Assembly (NCBI GenBank): GCA_016471375.1
Contig: WGLZ01000046.1
Coordinates: forward strand, 16,916-80,915
DNA: 64,000 nt
DNA from: Cyanobacteria bacterium RI_101
Lineage (GTDB): Bacteria > Cyanobacteriota > Cyanobacteriia > Cyanobacteriales > Microcystaceae
Direction of reading: 5' to 3'
The notes under the pieces were generated by a model, which saw only the letters and a list, made by a program, of their open reading frames with translations, had not been told where the DNA came from and ran no database searches. How positions within the stretch are numbered: the first letter of the stretch is position 1; the number at the start of each line of letters is the position of its first letter. The position numbers and the translations under genes were made by a program. This document shows positions 7,755 through 15,845 of this stretch, piece by piece.

Positions 7755-10244
7755 ATGACGATGCCAGAAGACCTGATTTGGCTCCGGGAACGGAGCGAAC
7801 TGAGTCGTTTTCCCCAGGAGATTTTAGAAGCGCTAGCGCCCCGTTTACAGGTGTTAACCTTCAGCGCCGGAGAGACGATCATCGAAGCGGAGCAGGTCCC
7901 CCAAGGATTGTATATCCTTAAATCCGGGCGTCTGGAGCGGGGAGCGGAGGGGTTGGGACTTTTGCCCGGCGCCGTCTTAAATTTACGGACGTTAATCTTA
8001 GGTAAAACCGTCGAAGCGCCAGCCCGGGCGGTGGAGGACTGTCAGGTCTGGTTTTTGCCCGCGGCGGATTTCCGGGAACTCTGCGCCCAATTTCCCCAAA
8101 TTTTACAAATTGTCTCCCAGGTCTTGGCCCAGGAAGCGGAAGATCTGGCCCGACGGTTATCGGCGGAGCAGGAGCGCCAGGATATTCTCCGGCCCTACCT
8201 GGTGCCCCGAGCCAAGCGCAATATCATGGGCAAAAGCCGTTACGCCGTCAAACTGCGGGAGCAAATTAAAGCCTCTGCGGAGAGTCGGGAGCCGGCGCTG
8301 ATTTTTGGCGAGCCGGGGTTGGAAAAGGACAATACTTGTGCTCTCATTCATTTTCGCCCGGACACCGCGGCGCCGATGGTTAAGGTCAATTGCGCTTCTT
8401 TGAATATTACGGGCAAGGAGCTTTTTGGCCAGACCGGGGGAAAACCGGGGCTACTGGCGGCGCTGGGAACCGGAACGTTATTGCTGAACAATATCCAAGA
8501 ACTGCCGCCCCAACTCTTTCCCGCCATCGCCGAATTGATTACCCAGGGCCGTTATCGTCCGGTCAGCCCGCCGGGGGAACCCCTGGGGGAGTGGCAAACC
8601 CATCAAGCCCGGATTTTGGCCATTTCCGAAACGATTATTCCGGCGCTGACGCCGCTTTTTCCCATCACCATCAAAATTCCGCCCCTGCGGGTCAGGAAAG
8701 CGGACATTGAAGACTACGCCCATTATTACATCGGCTTAACCTGCCACGCCAAAGGCATTCATCCGGCGCCTATCGCCCCGGAGGCCCTACGGCGACTGCA
8801 AGCCTACGATTTTCCCAACAATCTGCGGGAGTTGGCCAACCTGGTGGAGCGGGCGGTGACCCAACTGGAGGGCGCGCCCCAAATTACCGAAGAAATTATC
8901 TGGCCCTCCCAGAGCAAGAAAAAACAATTTCGCTGGAATTTGCTCAACCCCTATCCCCAACTGCGGCGCTTTTTGCGGAGCGCCTGGTGGCCCGACCGGC
9001 TGAATTACGGGATTACGGTTTGGCTCTTCCCGCTAATTGTGGGGATTTTGTGGTTTGGCCCCCAGCGCCGGTCGGAGAATTTTGCCCTGAATCTCTTCTG
9101 GGCCTGGTGGTGGCCTTTGGTTCTCATCGGCTTTCCTTTCGTCGGGCGCCTCTGGTGCGCGGTCTGCCCCTTTATGATCTACGGGGAAATCACTCAAAAA
9201 TTGCGGCTCTGGCTGATTCCCCAACCCTTGCAAAAGTGGCCCCGGGCCGAGGCGGAGGCCTACGGCGGCTGGTTTCTCTTTGGGCTGTTCGCGCTCATCC
9301 TCCTCTGGGAAGAACTTTGGCATTTGCAAGATACGGCTTACCTATCCGCGTGTTTACTTCTGTTGATCACCGCCGGCGCCATGATTTTTTCGGCGCTCTT
9401 CGAACGGCGCTTTTGGTGTCGCTACCTCTGTCCCATCGGGGGCATGAACGGCATGTTCGCTAAATTAGCCGTCACGGAATTGCGGGCCCAACAGGGCACC
9501 TGCTCGGCGGAGTGTAATACTTATCAATGCTATAAAGGCGGCCCCCAACTGGGGGAAGGGCAGGAGACCCTGGGGTGTCCCCTCTACTCCCACCCGGCCC
9601 AGTTGGAAGACAACCGGGATTGCGTCCTTTGTATGACTTGTCTCAAGGCCTGTCCCCATCGCTCCGTGGAGTTTAACCTCCGCCCCCCGGCCATCGAACT
9701 CTGGACCACCCACGCGCCCCGGGCCTACGAAGCGGCGTTGTTATTTCTCCTGCTAGATAGCGTCTTTCTGCGGCGCTTAACGGAAATCAACTGGGAATGG
9801 GGACTGGGTTGGGATCTGATTCAGTTTAATAGTCACGCTTTGGCGGCGCTGGCGTGTTTATTTTTACCGGCTCTAGCGCCGTTCTTAACCTATCGATTAA
9901 TTTCAGGACCTAAACTAAACTTTATTACCCTAGCCTATGGCTACTTACCCCTGGCGCTAGCGGCCAATCTAGCCCACTATCTGCGTCTGGGGTTGGGGGA
10001 AGGCGGTCATCTTCTTCCCCTCGTTCCTCTAACCTTTGGGTTGGAGGCTCAGAGTTGGCCTACGGTCGCGGCGAACCCGGCGGTGATCGCTTTTTTGCAG
10101 GGAACGGTTTTAATCCTCGGGGTTCTCTGGTCAATGTTTGTCACTCAAAAAATTGGCAAACTTCCTTTCCGGCGCCTCTGGCCCCAACATTTAACCCTCG
10201 TCGCCTTCGCCTTCGCGCTAGCTCAGATGATTGTCGGGTATTAA
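7755..10244 (+). CDS. cNMP-binding-like / degenerate AAA / membrane polyferredoxin fusion protein
   Basis: An 829-residue fusion. Residues about 15-125 look like a Crp-type cyclic-nucleotide-binding fold (FSAGETIIEAEQVPQGLYILKSG region). Residues about 150-385 match the NtrC-type AAA+ domain: CASLNITGKELFGQ, PPLRVRKADIEDY and NLRELANLVERA. The Walker A is altered (GEPGLEKD), the GAFTGA loop is absent and the Walker B acids are replaced by NN. From about 415, several membrane helices carry CAVCPF (about 468) and CRYLCPIGG (about 554). A CxxxC/CYKGG pair follows, then the [4Fe-4S] motif CVLCMTCLKACP (about 621-632), as in NosR/NirI-type proteins. It is probably a membrane redox sensor or electron carrier. 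A GGDEF gene follows directly, so a signalling pair is possible. Confidence 0.8.
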   Translation: MTMPEDLIWLRERSELSRFPQEILEALAPRLQVLTFSAGETIIEAEQVPQGLYILKSGRLERGAEGLGLLPGAVLNLRTLILGKTVEAPARAVEDCQVWFLPAADFRELCAQFPQILQIVSQVLAQEAEDLARRLSAEQERQDILRPYLVPRAKRNIMGKSRYAVKLREQIKASAESREPALIFGEPGLEKDNTCALIHFRPDTAAPMVKVNCASLNITGKELFGQTGGKPGLLAALGTGTLLLNNIQELPPQLFPAIAELITQGRYRPVSPPGEPLGEWQTHQARILAISETIIPALTPLFPITIKIPPLRVRKADIEDYAHYYIGLTCHAKGIHPAPIAPEALRRLQAYDFPNNLRELANLVERAVTQLEGAPQITEEIIWPSQSKKKQFRWNLLNPYPQLRRFLRSAWWPDRLNYGITVWLFPLIVGILWFGPQRRSENFALNLFWAWWWPLVLIGFPFVGRLWCAVCPFMIYGEITQKLRLWLIPQPLQKWPRAEAEAYGGWFLFGLFALILLWEELWHLQDTAYLSACLLLLITAGAMIFSALFERRFWCRYLCPIGGMNGMFAKLAVTELRAQQGTCSAECNTYQCYKGGPQLGEGQETLGCPLYSHPAQLEDNRDCVLCMTCLKACPHRSVEFNLRPPAIELWTTHAPRAYEAALLFLLLDSVFLRRLTEINWEWGLGWDLIQFNSHALAALACLFLPALAPFLTYRLISGPKLNFITLAYGYLPLALAANLAHYLRLGLGEGGHLLPLVPLTFGLEAQSWPTVAANPAVIAFLQGTVLILGVLWSMFVTQKIGKLPFRRLWPQHLTLVAFAFALAQMIVGY

Positions 10245-10269
10245 CCTTCGCTCCTCCCAGGGGGTTTCT

Positions 10270-11289
10270 ATGCCCTTTGCCTTGCCGGCTCACCCCGAGG
10301 ACGTCCCCGCCCTCAGTCTCGATTCTCAGCTCCGGGAGCTAACGCTCTATGAAGCGACCTTTGACCTCGAAGCGGAAGGGAAGTGGGTCTTGCGACTCCT
10401 CAACGACGACCCCCATATTCCCGGCGTGATTCTGGTTAAGGGCAGACGTTTGGCGGGCATGATTTCCCGGCGCCGGATTTACGAAAAAATGAGCCTACCC
10501 TACGGCCCTGATCTCTTTTTAACCCGCCCCCTCTCCCAGCTTTATAAATATACCCAAACGCCCCACTTGGTTCTGCCCCAGAAAATGCGGATTACCGAGG
10601 GCGCCCAGAGAGCGCTCCAACGTCCGACGGAACTGTTAGCGGACCCGATTATCGTCGCCTTGGATAAAAACCACTATCAAATTCTGGATATTCACCAACT
10701 GCTGGTGGCCCACGCTCGTATTTTTGAATTGACCAGCGCCCTCCTGGAGGAAACCAACCAACAACTCAAGCGCCTTGCGGTGATTGATCCCCTGACGAAA
10801 ATCGGCAACCGGCGCTTTTTTGAGCAGTATTTCGCCCGGGATTGGCAGTACGCCGTGCGGGAGGAAAAGTGGATTTCCCTGGCGATCTGCGACGTGGATT
10901 TCTTCAAACAATATAACGATTTCTACGGTCATCCCCAAGGGGATCAGTGTCTGTGTCAAATCGCCCAGTGTTTGCGGAGCGGTTGTCGGCGCTCGACGGA
11001 TATTGTGGCCCGCTACGGCGGCGAGGAATTTGTCCTGGTCTTATTGGGCGCTAAACCAGAGGCGGCGGTCAAGATTGTTAAAAAAGTTCAAGCCGAGCTG
11101 GCGGAGCGGAATCTCCCCCATCAAGCCTCGCCCTTGAATCAAACGGTCACCCTCAGTTTCGGCGTCGCCTCCCTCAAACCTTCCCCCGGTCAGGATCAGC
11201 AAACGTTAATCGATATGGCCGATCAAGCGCTCTATCAAGCGAAGCGGGAAGGGCGTAATCGCTACTGTCAGAAGACAGATATTAGATGA
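10270..11289 (+). CDS. Diguanylate cyclase with N-terminal CBS-like input module
   Basis: A 339-residue protein predicted to make cyclic-di-GMP. The N-terminal 160 residues form a paired CBS-like module with GVILVKGRRLAGMISRRR and DPIIVALD. The GGDEF domain (about 175-335) begins with VIDPLTKIGNRRFF and carries the active-site motif YGGEEF (about 249-254). It has an intact RxxD inhibitory site (RSTD) five residues before it, so the enzyme should be active and feedback-controlled. The ATG at 10270, preceded by AGGGGG, is preferred over a TTG at 10231 that would overlap the preceding gene. The upstream polyferredoxin fusion is 25 bases away, suggesting a redox-to-c-di-GMP operon. The same input module occurs in the protein at 27471. 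Confidence 0.9.
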   Translation: MPFALPAHPEDVPALSLDSQLRELTLYEATFDLEAEGKWVLRLLNDDPHIPGVILVKGRRLAGMISRRRIYEKMSLPYGPDLFLTRPLSQLYKYTQTPHLVLPQKMRITEGAQRALQRPTELLADPIIVALDKNHYQILDIHQLLVAHARIFELTSALLEETNQQLKRLAVIDPLTKIGNRRFFEQYFARDWQYAVREEKWISLAICDVDFFKQYNDFYGHPQGDQCLCQIAQCLRSGCRRSTDIVARYGGEEFVLVLLGAKPEAAVKIVKKVQAELAERNLPHQASPLNQTVTLSFGVASLKPSPGQDQQTLIDMADQALYQAKREGRNRYCQKTDIR

Positions 11290-11392
11290 CAGATATCAGC
11301 CTAGAAGAAGGACGGCGCCGAATCCGAGTCGCCCCTTCCCTTTCAGACGGGAAAATGTCAAAATTTCAGCCGTAGCCACTTATTTACGCGCC

Positions 11393-12712
11393 TTGCCCTC
11401 TTCTCCCCAACCGGTTCCCCGCTCCCTGCGACTACAATGGCGCGCTCTGCAATGGGGCGCGGCTCTTCTGCCCCTTAATCCTATTTTGGCTCTGCCCGGA
11501 TTACTGTTGGCCTTATTCGGCGCCTGGGCGTTCCGGTGGCGGCAAATTACCGGCGCTCCCCTGTCCTGGGGATTCGCGATTTTAAGCCTGCTCCTAATTC
11601 TGACGACGGCGCTGGCCCAGTATCCCCTAGAGAGCCTGCTGGGACTGCCAAACTTTTTACCGCAATTCGCCGTTTTACTGGCCTTCTCCCAAATTATTCG
11701 GCGCTTTGCCCAACTGCGCTTTATCGCTCAGGCACTCAGCGCCGCCAGCGCCGTTTTAGTGGTTCTCGGTTTCGGGCAAATGTACGGTCATTGGTCGAGT
11801 CCCGGCTGGTTAAGCGCCCTGGGGACAAATTTAGTGGCGGAGGGGCGCCCGGAGGGTCGGATGTCGTCTCTGTTAATGTACGCCAATTTATATTCCGCTT
11901 ACCTGTTGATGGTCTTGCCCCTGGCGCTGGCCTTATTCATTCAGGAATGGCGGGGAACGGAACTCAACCGGCGCCGCCATTTAGTTCTCTTGGGAGCGCT
12001 GATTCTGGGGGAAACTATCGCTCTTTTTTTAACCGAATCCCGGAGCGCCTGGGGCATTGGGCTGTTAATCTATATCGCCTTCGCGGTTTATTTAACCTGG
12101 TATTGGTTTGTGGGACTCTGCGGGGCGCTGACGGCCTTGGTTTTAGGAGCCTCCTTCAGTCCCGTGGGACGGGAGCCTCTGCGCCAGATCGTGCCCCGCG
12201 TTATCTGGGGTCGCCTCTCCGACGAGCTTTACCCCGACCGTTACCGGACGGCCTACCGGAGCACCCAGTGGGAATTCGCCTGGGGGATGATGAAAGACAG
12301 TCCCCTCTGGGGTCAAGGTCTGCGAAATTTCACGCCCCTCTATGAAGCGGAAATGAACGTTTGGCTGGGTCATCCCCACAGTTTGCCCTTAATGCTATTG
12401 GGGGAAATGGGGATTCCGGCGACCCTATTATTTCTGGGCTTAATCGGCGTCGTTTTGGCCCGGGCCGTCCTCTTTCTCGGAGTTCTCGGGAAATTCGCTC
12501 CCGCTTCCCCCCGCCGGGCTAACGAGTATCTTTGGTTATTCGCCTATCTCGCCGCCTTCGGCGCCGCGACTTTTTATAATTTCTTCGACGTCACTCTCTT
12601 TGATATTCGGATCAATCTCCTCGGGTGGATTCTGCTGGCGGCCATTACCGGCGTCAGTCGCTCCCGGCTGGCCCGGTTCGGGTCGGCGGGGCATCTGAGA
12701 ATTGATAGCTGA
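11393..12712 (+). CDS. O-antigen ligase/Wzy-like membrane protein
   Basis: A 439-residue polytopic membrane protein with about ten to twelve helices. It has a periplasmic Wzy_C/O-antigen-ligase-type loop (about residues 265-330) ending in MMKDSPLWGQGLRNFTPLYE and the conserved HPHSLPLMLLGEMG (about 327-340). Such proteins join or polymerise lipid-linked glycans; some cyanobacterial members were once named IctB and linked to bicarbonate uptake. No early ATG exists in frame, so the TTG at 11393 is the likely start. It stands 103 bases after the GGDEF gene on the same strand and 54 bases before gpx. Confidence 0.82.
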   Translation: MPSSPQPVPRSLRLQWRALQWGAALLPLNPILALPGLLLALFGAWAFRWRQITGAPLSWGFAILSLLLILTTALAQYPLESLLGLPNFLPQFAVLLAFSQIIRRFAQLRFIAQALSAASAVLVVLGFGQMYGHWSSPGWLSALGTNLVAEGRPEGRMSSLLMYANLYSAYLLMVLPLALALFIQEWRGTELNRRRHLVLLGALILGETIALFLTESRSAWGIGLLIYIAFAVYLTWYWFVGLCGALTALVLGASFSPVGREPLRQIVPRVIWGRLSDELYPDRYRTAYRSTQWEFAWGMMKDSPLWGQGLRNFTPLYEAEMNVWLGHPHSLPLMLLGEMGIPATLLFLGLIGVVLARAVLFLGVLGKFAPASPRRANEYLWLFAYLAAFGAATFYNFFDVTLFDIRINLLGWILLAAITGVSRSRLARFGSAGHLRIDS

Positions 12713-12733
12713 CAATTGAACAACCGGTATAAT
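12702..12733 (+). promoter_or_regulatory. Possible promoter of the glutathione peroxidase gene
   Basis: A perfect TATAAT hexamer lies at 12728-12733, 34 bases before the gpx start. A TTGATA hexamer at 12702-12707 could be the -35 element, but the 20-base spacing is longer than usual. The element overlaps the 3' end of the preceding gene. Confidence 0.35.
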
Positions 12734-12766
12734 CAAAAAAAATCTGTTTAACCCGCCCCCAAATTT

Positions 12767-13261
12767 ATGACCGCCCAAGCCCCTAGCCCCATTTACAGCT
12801 TCAGCGCCGAGCGCCTAGACGGGACTCTCATTTCCTTTGAACAATTCCGGGGCAAAGTTCTCTTGATTGTCAACACCGCGAGCCAGTGCGGGTTTACGCC
12901 CCAGTATCAAGGTTTACAGGGGCTGTATGAAAAATACGCCGCCCAGGGGCTAGAAGTTCTCGGTTTTCCCTGCAACCAATTCGGCGCTCAGGAACCCGGC
13001 GGCGCCGAGCAAATTCAATCCTTCTGTGAAAGCCGTTTCGGGGTCGCCTTTCCCCTCTTCGCCAAGGTGGACGTCAACGGCGATCAGGCCCATCCGCTGT
13101 TCAAATACCTGACCCAGGCTCAGCCCGGCATTTTTGGTCTGGAGGCCATTAAATGGAATTTTACCAAGTTTCTCGTCGATCGTCAGGGGCAAGTGGTGAA
13201 ACGCTACGGCTCTATTACCAAACCCGAAGATTTAGAAGCCGATCTCAAGGCGTTGCTTTAG
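12767..13261 (+). CDS. gpx: Glutathione peroxidase (Cys type)
   Basis: A 164-residue thiol peroxidase of the glutathione peroxidase family. The catalytic residue is Cys40 in NTASQCGFTPQY, not selenocysteine. GFPCNQFGAQEPG (about residues 65-77) and the WNFTKFLVD block (about 127-135) supply the conserved Gln/Trp/Asn environment. Cyanobacterial homologues reduce lipid hydroperoxides, usually with NADPH or thioredoxin rather than glutathione. The length is typical. It is convergent with the Crp-family regulator across 147 bases with no recognisable gene. Confidence 0.93.
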   Translation: MTAQAPSPIYSFSAERLDGTLISFEQFRGKVLLIVNTASQCGFTPQYQGLQGLYEKYAAQGLEVLGFPCNQFGAQEPGGAEQIQSFCESRFGVAFPLFAKVDVNGDQAHPLFKYLTQAQPGIFGLEAIKWNFTKFLVDRQGQVVKRYGSITKPEDLEADLKALL

Positions 13262-13408
13262 ACGTCATTCCAGCGGCGAATAGAGAAGCGAACCCCAGAG
13301 AGTCAAAACCTAGGACTGGCTGAGGTTGACGCTTCTCTCAATAATCAATTTGAGTCTCAAATTACGATGGGGTATCGGCCCGTTGAATTTAACCTTAAAA
13401 CGGGGGCG

Positions 13409-14035
13409 TTAAAGCGCGGCCCCCCAAGGATGAATGATTAAATGCCGGTCGCCGTCAAAGCTAATTTTCCCCTGACTTTGCAGTTCTCCCAACAGGCGAG
13501 TCACCGTGACCCGAGTGGTGCCGATGGCGTTAGCCATCATCTGGTGGGTTAGACGCGCGGAAAGACGAATGCCCTCCGCCACGGGTTGCCCCATCTCCTG
13601 GGCTAAGAGTTTGAGCAGAGCTTGTAGGCGCTCGTCCACCCGTTTGAGACCGGCGATACTTAAAAGGGTTTCCCTCTGCCGGAGTTGTTTAAGGGTCTGG
13701 AGCAGGACAAATTGAGCGACGGAAGCGGAGGCCGTCGCCAAGTCTTCCCGAGGATACCAGCGCAGATAAGCGGCGTTCAACGCTTTGGCTTGGTAGGTCT
13801 CCAGCTGGAGCAAGGTGAGGTCTAGCCCCACAAACGCCGGCGCTTGCGCCCACCCCAACAAAATTTCGTCTCCGTTTTCCAACAACTGCCCCACTTGTAC
13901 CACGCCCCGATAGACTTGCCAGCCGCCTTTATCGGAGAGGGGGATCGTTTCGCCCTTTTCATAGTAGTGGAGACGGCGATTTTCCAAATCCTCTGGGGAG
14001 AAGACGAGTTCGCTGGGGGTTAGGGTCAAAACCAT
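13409..14035 (-). CDS. Crp/Fnr-family transcriptional regulator
   Basis: A 208-residue regulator. The N-terminal 125 residues fit a cupin-like effector domain but lack an obvious cyclic-AMP phosphate-binding cassette. The C-terminal winged helix (about 160-205) contains [30 protein letters not shown], very close to the NtcA recognition helix. The sensor half does not look like NtcA, so this is a separate Crp-family member that may bind a related DNA site. The effector is unknown. It has its own promoter in the 223 bases shared with the divergent gene at 14259. Confidence 0.88.
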   Translation of the reverse strand: MVLTLTPSELVFSPEDLENRRLHYYEKGETIPLSDKGGWQVYRGVVQVGQLLENGDEILLGWAQAPAFVGLDLTLLQLETYQAKALNAAYLRWYPREDLATASASVAQFVLLQTLKQLRQRETLLSIAGLKRVDERLQALLKLLAQEMGQPVAEGIRLSARLTHQMMANAIGTTRVTVTRLLGELQSQGKISFDGDRHLIIHPWGAAL

Positions 14036-14258
14036 GGCGGGTAGGGAGCGGGCAAAAATTTAGTTCTTAGCCTAACTGTCTTAGGTAAACGTTGGGTAAT
14101 GCTTTGTTTAAGAAGATGTTTGATTTTTCCGGCGCCGGCTGTTTTTTTGAGTTGATGCGGGCGCGGATAATGTGTCAGTCTTAAAAGCGGCGCCAGCCAT
14201 TGTCGGGTAATTCTACAAGTTAAGATAGGGACTGAATCAAGATCGCCCTAAAGCAACC

Positions 14259-14939
14259 ATGGCCACCACAGCGGATGAAGTCTGGCGACTCCTCGGCGAG
14301 TTAATCCAAGCTCAGAAGGAAACAGAAAGTCAACTTAAGGAGCAACAAGAGGAAGCGGAGCGGCGTTCCAAAGAGATTGATCGCCGTTTCCAAGAACAAC
14401 GGGAGGAAGCGGAGCGGATGCGTCAAGAGGCGGAGCGCCGTTCTCAAGAGGCCGATCGTCGTTTTCAAGAGACCGAGCGCCTACTCAAAGAAGGAAGCCA
14501 ACGGGTGGATCAACAACTGGGGCAGTTAACCAACCGTTTAGGGGAATTTGTGGAATCCCAGGTGAGACCGGCGGCGGTGCGTCTATTCCAAGAGCGGGGT
14601 ATTGAGGTAAATGAAATTTCCTCTGACATCTCCCTCCAAAGGGGACAAGAGGGGATTCAAATCGATATTTTAGTGGTCAACACAACCCAGGCGATTGCCA
14701 TTGAAGTTAAGAGTAAATTAAGTCAAGACGATGTGGACGAACATCTAGAGAGACTGGCAAAATTTAAACGACTTTTGCCCCGGTATCAAGGTTTTAATTT
14801 GTTGGGAGCCGTGGCGGCCATGGTGATTCCTTCTGATGTCGCTAGCTACGCTTATCGGCGGGGGTTATTTGTCATCGCCCAATCCGGGGAAGATTTGGCG
14901 ATTCTCAATGATGAGAAATTTAAACCAAGGGCTTGGTAA
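14259..14939 (+). CDS. Coiled-coil protein with PD-(D/E)xK nuclease-like C-terminus (DUF3782-like)
   Basis: A 226-residue protein. Residues about 12-95 are a long charged coiled coil built from a repeating EEAERRSQEADRRFQE-type unit. The C-terminal part (about 100-215) has a PD-(D/E)xK-like core with QIDILVV and IEVKSK (Asp about 136, Glu about 149, Lys about 151), as in DUF3782 proteins of cyanobacteria. These are common multicopy genes of unknown function, possibly from mobile or defence-related DNA. The DNA repeats slightly in the coiled-coil region. No operon partner is evident. Confidence 0.75.
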   Translation: MATTADEVWRLLGELIQAQKETESQLKEQQEEAERRSKEIDRRFQEQREEAERMRQEAERRSQEADRRFQETERLLKEGSQRVDQQLGQLTNRLGEFVESQVRPAAVRLFQERGIEVNEISSDISLQRGQEGIQIDILVVNTTQAIAIEVKSKLSQDDVDEHLERLAKFKRLLPRYQGFNLLGAVAAMVIPSDVASYAYRRGLFVIAQSGEDLAILNDEKFKPRAW

Positions 14940-15004
14940 AAGACCACAAAAAAAGCTCCACCGCAATGGAACCTGGAACAGAGTATAGGTTACAAGTCAG
15001 GGGG

Positions 15005-15697
15005 TTATTTTTGCTCGGTGGCTTTGCCAGACCGACGCTTAAACGCCGCCCCAAAAACGACCGCAGCCGATGCGCCCAGCAGGGTTAGGGGTTCAGGGAC
15101 GGGAGCATTAAAGTTAGTAATGGTGGTCGTAGAGGCGCCGAACAGTCCGTCAAAACTGAAGGCAGCTAAGCTGAAGATTTGGCCTTGGGTTACATTAAAA
15201 TTGGCAGTCCCGCTCTGGGAGACACTTCCATTATTATCAGTTAATCGAGTGAAGACACCGTCGAGCAAATAGCAGAAGGGATCACGGCTTGGGTCGGCGT
15301 CAGCAGTCGTGTAACTCCAATTAAAGGAAACCGTGCCACTACCTGCCGCCGCAATGGTAAAGTTGGTCCCTCCTATTGAGGAGTTATCAGGACTGGTCAG
15401 GGAGATGCTGTTGGGGGCACCGCCGGTATTAACAGAGCCGCCGACAGGGGTGGAAGTAGTCCAGTTAACGACAGCATAGTAGCCGGTGAAGTTGGTGGCA
15501 TGGGCTGGAGTAGAAACGCCGAGGGACAGCGCCGTTAGACTAAGAGCGCCGACCAGCGCCGCACGGGGGGGGTAAATACGTTCTTCATGGTTGTGGCTGT
15601 TGGGTTTAGAAATGAGTTGGAGATTATCCTTGCGCTTAAGCATAATCCACTCCATCAGCGTTGCAACCGAAGAGACAACATTTTTTAACATTGTCAA
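15005..15697 (-). CDS. PEP-CTERM sorting-domain protein
   Basis: An exported protein of up to 230 residues ending in the exosortase signal VPEPLTLLGASAAVVFGAAFKRRSGK: a PEP-type motif, a hydrophobic stretch and a basic end. An internal hydrophobic segment (about residues 45-67) ending in PAHA looks like the signal peptide. The real start is therefore probably the internal Met at about codon 18 (MLKRKDN) rather than the first ATG at 15697. The middle is rich in Gly, Ser, Thr and Asn without a recognised domain. It is probably a surface or exopolysaccharide-associated protein. Confidence 0.82.
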   Translation of the reverse strand: MTMLKNVVSSVATLMEWIMLKRKDNLQLISKPNSHNHEERIYPPRAALVGALSLTALSLGVSTPAHATNFTGYYAVVNWTTSTPVGGSVNTGGAPNSISLTSPDNSSIGGTNFTIAAAGSGTVSFNWSYTTADADPSRDPFCYLLDGVFTRLTDNNGSVSQSGTANFNVTQGQIFSLAAFSFDGLFGASTTTITNFNAPVPEPLTLLGASAAVVFGAAFKRRSGKATEQK

Positions 15698-15845
15698 TAG
15701 AACCCACTCCTAACCCCTTTAGGGGAGGGGAACCCGAGAATAACGGCGGCGCCGGCCGTTACCGGGTCTCTCTGGTCGCCGACAGGCGCGGGGGGGACTG
15801 GCGCCGCTACAATAGTCAAGCACCTTTGCGCCTTTTGCCGACTGA

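Noticed and set aside
7755..10244. Sigma-54-dependent transcriptional activator
   Set aside because: Walker motifs are altered, the GAFTGA loop is missing and no DNA-binding domain follows; the C-terminal half is a membrane iron-sulfur module.
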